Positions 59,280 to 64,000 of a DNA stretch of 64,000 bases are shown in pieces; within the stretch, counting starts at the first letter, position 1; each line of letters opens with the position of its first letter. The position numbers and the translations under genes are program-made. Source of the stretch: Actinophytocola sp044466355 (GTDB taxonomy: Bacteria; Actinomycetota; Actinomycetes; Mycobacteriales; Pseudonocardiaceae); assembly GCF_044466355.1 (NCBI RefSeq), contig NZ_JBITMQ010000020.1, positions 68,841 through 132,840 on the forward strand. The letters are read 5' to 3'. The notes beneath the pieces are model-generated. The model did no database searches. It was not told the origin of the DNA and worked only from the letters and a program-made list of their open reading frames with translations.

Positions 59280-60509
59280 TCAGATCACTCCACTCGCCTT
59301 GAGTTCGGCCATCTCGCTCTCGGAGATGCCGAGTTCGGTTCCGTAGATCTCTTGGTTGTGCTCCCCCAGGAGCGGAGAGCGCTTCACCTCGGCCGGGGAG
59401 TCCGACAGCTTGATCGGCATGCCGACCGTCGTGAACTCGCCGCGCTCCGGGTGGTCGACCTTGACGACGATCTCGTTGTCCGACAACGACTCGTCCTCGA
59501 TGATCTCCTTGGTCGAGAGGATCGGCCCGCACGGGATGTTGTGCTCGTTGAGCATCGTGAGCACGTCCCACTTGCCGTGTGCCGACGACCAGTCCTCGAT
59601 CAGCTGGAACATCTTGTCCAGCTTGGAAAGCCGCACCTCCGGCGTCGCCCACTCGGGGTCGTCCGCCAGCTCCGGCCTGCCGATCAGCTTCGTGATCGGC
59701 GCCCAGCCCACCGGCTGGACGATCACGTAGATGTAGTCGTTCGGGCCGCCGGGCGCGCACTTGATCGCCCAGCCCGGCTGCCCGCCGCCGGACGCGTTGG
59801 CGGAACGGGGCACCGAGTCGCCGAACTCCTTGTTCGGGTACTCGTTCAGCGGGCCGTGCGCCAAGCGCTGCTGGTCGCGCAGCTTGACCCGGCACAGGTT
59901 GAGCACCGCGTGCTGCATGGCGACCGTGACGCGCTGGCCCTGGCCGGTGTGCTCCCGCTGGTAGAGCGCGGCCAGGATGCCCGCCACCGCGTGCATGCCG
60001 GTGCCGGAGTCACCGATCTGCGCACCGGTCGCGAGCGGCGGCCCGTCCTCGAAGCCGGTCGTGGACATCGAGCCGCCCATGGCCTGCGCGACGACCTCGT
60101 ACGCCTTGTAGTACTTGTACGGGCCGTCGCCGAAGCCCTTGATCGACGCGTAGATCAGCTTCGGGTTGATCTCCCGCAGCTTCTCCCACGGGAAGCCCAT
60201 CCGGTCCACCGCCCCGGGACCGAAGTTCTCCGCGAGCACGTCGAACTTCTTCACCAGCTCGGTGAACAGCGCCTTGCCCTTGGGGTCCTTCATGTTCAGC
60301 GTGATGCTGCGCTTGTTGGAGTTCAGCATCGTGAAGTAAAGGCTGTCGACGTCCGGCAGGTCACGCAGCTGCTTGCGCGTGATGTCGCCGGTCACCGCCT
60401 CGAGCTTCACCACGTCCGCCCCGAGCCACGCCAGGATCTGTGTTGCCGACGGTCCACTCTGGACGTGGGTCATGTCGAGAACCCGCACGCCCTCCAGTGC
60501 CTTGCGCAT
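59280..60509 (-). CDS. frc: Formyl-CoA:oxalate CoA-transferase
   Basis: The 409-residue class III CoA-transferase follows the Oxalobacter Frc sequence closely: [81 protein letters not shown] with the catalytic Asp (about residue 167), [21 protein letters not shown], and the Gly-rich active-site loop SGGGQPGW. It moves CoA from formyl-CoA to oxalate. AAGGGG seven bases before ATG 60509 supports that start (an in-frame TTG precedes it). It begins 12 bases after the oxc stop. Confidence 0.9.
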   Translation of the reverse strand: MRKALEGVRVLDMTHVQSGPSATQILAWLGADVVKLEAVTGDITRKQLRDLPDVDSLYFTMLNSNKRSITLNMKDPKGKALFTELVKKFDVLAENFGPGAVDRMGFPWEKLREINPKLIYASIKGFGDGPYKYYKAYEVVAQAMGGSMSTTGFEDGPPLATGAQIGDSGTGMHAVAGILAALYQREHTGQGQRVTVAMQHAVLNLCRVKLRDQQRLAHGPLNEYPNKEFGDSVPRSANASGGGQPGWAIKCAPGGPNDYIYVIVQPVGWAPITKLIGRPELADDPEWATPEVRLSKLDKMFQLIEDWSSAHGKWDVLTMLNEHNIPCGPILSTKEIIEDESLSDNEIVVKVDHPERGEFTTVGMPIKLSDSPAEVKRSPLLGEHNQEIYGTELGISESEMAELKASGVI

Positions 60510-60521
60510 GTGCAAGCCCCT

Positions 60522-62246
60522 TTACTTGTACATGGTCTGGTTCATCGTCCCCGGCGCGTAGACCTCGGGGTCGACCCAGACGTTGATCAGCGACGGGAGA
60601 CCGCTCTCCCGCGCACGTTCCAGCGCGGGGCGGATGTCCTTCGGGTCGCGGACCTCCTCGCCGTAGCCACCGAGCAGCCGCGCGAACTCGTCGTAGCGCA
60701 CGTCGCCGAGCGTGTTGCCGACCCGGCCGCGGTCCGCGCCGTACTTCTGGATCTGGCCGTAGCGGATCTGGTTCATCGACGAGTTGTTGCCGACGATGCC
60801 GACGAACGGCAGGTTGAACCGCACGAGCGTCTCGAAGTCGAAGCCGGTCAACGAGAAGGCGCCGTCACCGAAGAGCGCGACGACCTCCTTGTCGGGCCGG
60901 GCGTACTTGGCCGCCATCACGAACGGCACGCCGACGCCGAGCGTCCCGAGTGGACCGGGGTCCATCCAGTGGCCGGGCGACTTGGGCTGCACGACCTGGC
61001 CGGAGAAGGTGACGATGTCGCCGCCGTCGCCGATGTAGATCGAGTCCTCGGTGAGGAACTCGTTGATCTCGTGCACCAGCCGGTACGGGTCGATCGGCGC
61101 GGCGTCCGAGAGCTGGCGCGGGAGGCGCTTCTCGTAGGCCTGGGTCTCGACCGCGCGCAGCTCCTCCAGCCAGGCCTTGCGGGCCACGGCGCCGTTGTCG
61201 ACCCGGCCGGACGCGGCCTGGGTGACCGCGGCGAGCACGGCGCCCGCGTCGCCGACGATGCCGAGGTCGATGTCGCGGTTCTTGCCGACCGTGCGGTAGT
61301 CGAGGTCGATCTGCACGACGGTCGCCGTCTGCGACAGCCGCTTGCCGTAGCCCATGCGGAAGTCGAACGGGGTGCCGACGATGATGATCAGGTCGGCGTT
61401 CTGGAACGCGTAGCGGCGCGAGAGCTGCAGGTGGTGCGGGTCGCCGGGGGGCAGCGTGCCGCGGCCGGAGCCGTTCATGAACGCGGGCACGTTGAGCGCG
61501 CGGACGAACTCGACGGCCGCGTCGGTGCCGCGCGTGGTCCACACCTGGCTGCCGAGCAGCACGCACGGCTTCTCCGCGCCGACCACGAGGTCGGCCAGCC
61601 TCTCGATGGCCTCGGGGTCACCGGACGATTTGGTCGAGGCGCGGTAGGCGCCGGCCTTGGGGATCCGCGCCTTCTCGAGCGGCACCGACGCGTCGAGCAC
61701 GTCGCGCGGGATCTCGAGGAACGACGGGCCCGGGGCGCCGTGGAAGCACTCCCGGAAGGCCATCGACACCAGGTCGGCCGCGCGCTCGGTGCTGGGCACG
61801 GTCGCGGCGAACTTGGTGATCGGGTTCATCATGTCGACGTGCGGGAGGTCCTGCAGCGACCCCATCTTGTGCTGGGAGAGCGCTCCCTGGCCGCCGATCA
61901 GCAGCATGGGGCTCTCGGCACGCAGGGCGTTCGCCACGCCGGTCACCGCGTCGGTGGTACCGGGGCCCGCGGTGACGACGGCACAGCCCGGTTTGCCGGT
62001 GATGCGTGCGTACCCGTCCGCCGCGTGGGCGGCCACCTGCTCGTGGCGTACGTCGATGACGTCGATGCCCTCGTCGACACATCCGTCGTAGATGTCGATG
62101 ATGTGGCCGCCGCAGAGCGTGAAGATCACGTCCACGCCCTCGGCCTTGAGCGCCTTCGCCACCAGATGCCCGCCGGAGATCATCTCGGGGTTGCCCTCCG
62201 AGGTACCGCCCGGCGTCTGTGCCTGTGAAGCCATCTGTGTCGTCAT
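60522..62246 (-). CDS. oxc: Oxalyl-CoA decarboxylase / 2-hydroxyacyl-CoA lyase family ThDP enzyme
   Basis: The 574-residue ThDP enzyme has GGHLVAKALKAEGVDVIFTLCGGHIIDIYDGC, the activating Glu in VIDVRHEQVAAHAADGYARITGKPG, TAGPGTTDAVTGVANA, GQGALSQHKMGSLQDLPHVDMM, GRGTLPPGD, the cofactor domain GPLGTLGVGVPFVMAA and GDGAFSLTGFDFETLVRFNLPFVGIVGNNSSMNQIRYGQ, ending APGTMNQTMYK. Its N-terminal half resembles actinobacterial 2-hydroxyacyl-CoA lyases more than Oxalobacter Oxc, so it may cleave oxalyl-CoA or a 2-hydroxyacyl-CoA; both give formyl-CoA. Adjacent frc favours oxalate. ATG 62246 or 62234 could be the start; AAGGAG directly abuts the first. GntR-type site C lies 24 bases upstream. Confidence 0.8.
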   Translation of the reverse strand: MTTQMASQAQTPGGTSEGNPEMISGGHLVAKALKAEGVDVIFTLCGGHIIDIYDGCVDEGIDVIDVRHEQVAAHAADGYARITGKPGCAVVTAGPGTTDAVTGVANALRAESPMLLIGGQGALSQHKMGSLQDLPHVDMMNPITKFAATVPSTERAADLVSMAFRECFHGAPGPSFLEIPRDVLDASVPLEKARIPKAGAYRASTKSSGDPEAIERLADLVVGAEKPCVLLGSQVWTTRGTDAAVEFVRALNVPAFMNGSGRGTLPPGDPHHLQLSRRYAFQNADLIIIVGTPFDFRMGYGKRLSQTATVVQIDLDYRTVGKNRDIDLGIVGDAGAVLAAVTQAASGRVDNGAVARKAWLEELRAVETQAYEKRLPRQLSDAAPIDPYRLVHEINEFLTEDSIYIGDGGDIVTFSGQVVQPKSPGHWMDPGPLGTLGVGVPFVMAAKYARPDKEVVALFGDGAFSLTGFDFETLVRFNLPFVGIVGNNSSMNQIRYGQIQKYGADRGRVGNTLGDVRYDEFARLLGGYGEEVRDPKDIRPALERARESGLPSLINVWVDPEVYAPGTMNQTMYK

Positions 62247-62269
62247 CTCCTTAAAGGTGGACTTGGCGC

Positions 62270-62285
62270 ATACTGCATACCGTAT
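62270..62285. promoter_or_regulatory. GntR-regulon palindrome, site C
   Basis: ATACTGCATACCGTAT matches ATACTGYATRCAGTAT at 15 of 16 positions and lies just upstream of the oxc-frc operon. Confidence 0.8.
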
Positions 62286-62322
62286 GACTCTAGTGAGGGG
62301 GAAGGTCCAGGTCCAGGTCTCT

Positions 62323-62574
62323 TCAGTCGCGCCAGTCGCAGGTGGGGCCTGACCACTTTTCCGCGAGGTCCGCGAGCCGCGCGGCAGCCTCCCCGCGATC
62401 CGCGCCGCGACCGACCGCGACGCCGAGCAGGTAGACGGCCATGACCGCGGCGGGTTTCGCCACCGCGCGCTGCACATCCCTCGTGAGGGCGAGCAGTTCC
62501 GCGATATCGGCCTGACCTGCTGGTATGCCGAGCTCGCCAGCGGCCTTCGAGGTCCAATCCGCGATGTCGTCCAT
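62323..62574 (-). CDS. Small DUF6457-type protein
   Basis: The 83-residue protein begins MDDIADWTSKAAGELGIPAGQADIAELLALTRDVQRAVAKPAAVMAVYLLGVAVGRGADRGEAAARLADLAEKW. This is the compact helical DUF6457 pattern (RPAAxxxxxLxGxAxGRG). In other actinobacteria the domain is found next to or fused to molybdenum-cofactor guanylyltransferase and FdhD, i.e. formate-dehydrogenase maturation, which would fit a pathway that ends in formate. It sits between sites C and D, upstream of oxc on the same strand. Confidence 0.7.
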   Translation of the reverse strand: MDDIADWTSKAAGELGIPAGQADIAELLALTRDVQRAVAKPAAVMAVYLLGVAVGRGADRGEAAARLADLAEKWSGPTCDWRD

Positions 62575-62605
62575 GCTCACCACTTCTCGTTTCGCCTAAC
62601 ATCTC

Positions 62606-62621
62606 ATACTGTATGCAGTAG
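62606..62621. promoter_or_regulatory. GntR-regulon palindrome, site D
   Basis: ATACTGTATGCAGTAG matches the consensus at 15 of 16 positions. It sits in the 76-base gap between the divergent DUF6457 and PanE-like genes and could control both. Confidence 0.8.
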
Positions 62622-62650
62622 ACCCTTTGAATACAAGAACGGAGCTTGCG

Positions 62651-63622
62651 GTGAAAGTTGCTGTTCTTGGGGCAGGCGCCATCGGCGCGTACGTCGGTGC
62701 CGCTTTGCACCGGGCGGGCGTCGAGGTCCACCTCATAGCCAGAGGTCCCCACCTGCGGAAAATCCAGGAGTCGGGGGTTCGCGTCGTGAGCCCCCGAGGT
62801 GATTTCGAAGCCCGTCCGCACGCCACCGACGACCCCGTGGAGGTGGGTCCGGTGGACCACATCTTCCTGGGCCTGAAGGCGAACCGGTACGCGGACGCCG
62901 GGCCGATGATCAAGCCGCTGCTCGGTGATGAGACCACCATCATCGCCGCGCAGAACGGCATCCCGTGGTGGTACTTCCACGGGACCGAGACCAAGTACCG
63001 GGACTACCGGATCAACAGCGTCGACCCCGGCGGCGCGGTGAGCGCGGCGCTGCCCGTCGAGAGAGCGATCGGCTGCGTCGTCTACGCGGCGACGGAGATC
63101 GAGTCGCCGGGGGTGATCAAACACCTGGAGGGCACCAGGTTCTCCATCGGCGAGCCGACCGGCGAGATCTCCGCCCGCTGCACGGAGTTCTCCCAGGCGA
63201 TGATCGCCGGTGGCCTCAAGTGCCCCGTCGAGCCGGACCTGCGCAAGGACATCTGGCTCAAGCTCATGGGCAACATCGCCTTCAACCCGATCAGCGCGCT
63301 GACCCGCGCGACGATGAAGGGGATCTGTCAACACCTCGACACCCGCGAGGTCGTGGTCCGCATGATGCGGGAAACCCTCGACGTGGCGGCCCGCCTCGGC
63401 AGCTACCCGGAGATCTCCATCGACCGCCGCATGGCGGGCGCCGAGAGAGCGGGCGAACACAAGACGTCCACACTCCAGGACCTGGAGAAGGGCAAACCCA
63501 TGGAACTGGACGTGATCCTGACAGCAGTGGTCGAACTGGCCAACCTGACCGGCGCGGAAGCCCCAACGCTACGAGTCGTCTCCGCACTAGCCGACCTACT
63601 AAACGAACAAACCTGCAACTAA
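62651..63622 (+). CDS. PanE/ApbA (ketopantoate reductase) family protein, candidate oxalyl-CoA reductase
   Basis: The 323-residue protein starts at GTG 62651, six bases after GGAG. N-terminal Rossmann loop KVAVLGAGAIGAYVGAAL; later HIFLGLKANRYADAGPMIKPLLGDETTIIAAQNGIPWWYF; the C-terminal helical domain has DLRKDIWLKLMGNIAFNPISALTRATMKGI, with the conserved Lys-Asn pattern (KLxxNxxxNxxxAL-like). True ketopantoate reductases share this fold. In Methylobacterium the oxalyl-CoA reductase was traced to a PanE paralogue (PanE2). Location behind GntR site D in this oxalate regulon makes that role likely here, but it is inferred. Confidence 0.85.
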   Translation: MKVAVLGAGAIGAYVGAALHRAGVEVHLIARGPHLRKIQESGVRVVSPRGDFEARPHATDDPVEVGPVDHIFLGLKANRYADAGPMIKPLLGDETTIIAAQNGIPWWYFHGTETKYRDYRINSVDPGGAVSAALPVERAIGCVVYAATEIESPGVIKHLEGTRFSIGEPTGEISARCTEFSQAMIAGGLKCPVEPDLRKDIWLKLMGNIAFNPISALTRATMKGICQHLDTREVVVRMMRETLDVAARLGSYPEISIDRRMAGAERAGEHKTSTLQDLEKGKPMELDVILTAVVELANLTGAEAPTLRVVSALADLLNEQTCN

Positions 63623-63644
63623 CCCACCCACCACCCCCACCCCA

Positions 63645-63675
63645 CGAGGCGCGCACCCCCCAGGTGCGCGCCTCG
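63645..63675. terminator. Terminator of the PanE-like gene
   Basis: CGAGGCGCGCACC (63645-63657) pairs perfectly with GGTGCGCGCCTCG (63663-63675), with a five-base loop, 22 bases past the stop. Confidence 0.85.
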
Positions 63676-63686
63676 CCCCATCCCAA

Positions 63687-63906
63687 AACACCGCGAGTCG
63701 CGCCCCCGAACACACCGAGTAGGACGATTCGTGCACACCAGCCCCCCGCGGACCAGCACGAACTCGACAACTCACCCAGCGCGAGCACGCGACTCGCCGT
63801 GCCTGAACACCGCGAGTCACGCGCCCGAACACACCGAGTAGGACGATTCGTGCACACCAGCCCCCGGCAGGACCTGCACGAAATCGACAACTCGGCCTGC
63901 GCGAGG
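63687..63906. repeat. Two tandem copies of the intergenic palindromic repeat
   Basis: Unit 1 begins AACACCGCGAGTC at 63687; unit 2 begins AACACCGCGAGTC at 63806, a period of 119 bases. Both contain GAACACACCGAGTAGGACGATTCGTGCACACCAG in the same place, then a CACGAA..TCGACAACTC block and a GCGCGAG end. Unit 1 closes with GCACGCGACTCGC, complementary to its beginning; unit 2 is cut after GCGCGAG. The element is related to the one at 28973-29096. Confidence 0.8.
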
Positions 63907-64000
63907 GGCCTATCCCATGATCGGTGTTTCCGGCGTTGTTGATCAGTAGGTCTCGGCTCCCGGCCAGCGGTCACCGAAGGTGATGGCGAAGGCGTTGATC
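63905..64000 (-). mobile_element. Edge of an insertion sequence with the 3' end of its transposase
   Basis: From TGA at 63943-63945 a minus-strand frame runs off the window edge: its last residues read INAFAITFGDRWPGAETY, which I recognise as the end of an actinobacterial transposase (IS5-like group). The 38 bases between the stop and 63905 would be the IS end (GGGCCTATCCCATGATCGG). The junction falls inside the second copy of the palindromic repeat, whose right arm is missing. Target duplication cannot be checked because only one end is visible. Confidence 0.5.

Noticed and set aside
59352..62228. Plus-strand open frame of 958 codons
   Set aside because: Antisense shadow of frc and oxc; composition is Arg/Val/His-rich with no domain, as expected in GC-rich DNA.
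1..64000. tRNA, rRNA or known riboswitch
   Set aside because: I saw no cloverleaf with CCA end or conserved T-loop and no rRNA stretch by eye; a tRNAscan/Infernal run would settle it.

Overview
The window is high-GC actinobacterial DNA. GC-rich third codon positions, GTG starts, short overlaps between genes, a DasR-type operator, SigF/SigB-type promoters and the gene repertoire (Ku, type I PKS relic, GH18 chitinase, many GntR/TetR/LysR/LacI regulators) fit a soil Pseudonocardiales-like organism such as the Lentzea/Saccharothrix/Actinosynnema group. The genus is inferred, not proven. I recognised no rRNA, tRNA or CRISPR array.

Layout. 1-17 kb holds ordinary single genes and pairs: a secreted lipase, dehydrogenase, isochorismatase with a GlxA-type regulator, aldo/keto reductase, a DUF6745 pair, an erythromycin-esterase-like protein, TetR/SDR, MFS, a FtsX-type ABC exporter next to an orphan sensor kinase, and an ArsR-SRPBCC-GNAT operon. 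17-24 kb holds a small antitoxin-like gene, a shrunken type I PKS polypeptide whose catalytic motifs are mostly lost, and a secreted cyclophilin. 24-28 kb has a dicarboxylate symporter and a general-stress module: a RsbW-like kinase and a SigF/SigB-type sigma factor behind their own GTTT/GGGTAC promoter, with similar promoters in front of two other small genes. 28-36 kb has Ku, a large nested palindromic repeat, and a LacI-regulated sugar ABC transporter with a GH13 alpha-glucosidase.

37-41 kb carries a tightly coupled three-gene operon: an NrtR-like Nudix/winged-helix protein, an MTA/SAH-nucleosidase-like protein with a C-terminal helical domain, and a four-helix membrane protein. The last two share a short VGIQA motif. 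I interpret it as a predicted, apparently undescribed conflict (defence) system. A second defence-type gene, a membrane-anchored SMODS-associated NUDIX protein, lies at 50.6 kb.

42-63.6 kb is best explained as an oxalate/glyoxylate catabolic regulon. It contains an OFA-like MFS transporter, a formyl-CoA:oxalate CoA-transferase, an oxalyl-CoA decarboxylase/2-hydroxyacyl-CoA lyase family enzyme, an ADP-forming acyl-CoA synthetase, a PanE/KPR-family protein (candidate oxalyl-CoA reductase), glyoxylate carboligase, tartronate semialdehyde reductase, hydroxypyruvate isomerase, sucCD-like genes, a non-canonical Nramp-related transporter and a FadR-type GntR regulator. Four near-identical 16-bp palindromes (consensus ATACTGYATRCAGTAT) sit upstream of these transcription units and tie them together. 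The proposed flow is: oxalate is taken up, converted to oxalyl-CoA, then either decarboxylated to formyl-CoA or reduced to glyoxylate, which goes to tartronate semialdehyde and glycerate.

Inside this region lie two tandem 53-54 aa paralogous small proteins followed by a run of six hairpins that all carry the same GGTCCGT loop. The window ends in two tandem copies of the genus-type intergenic repeat, the second apparently interrupted by the end of an insertion sequence.
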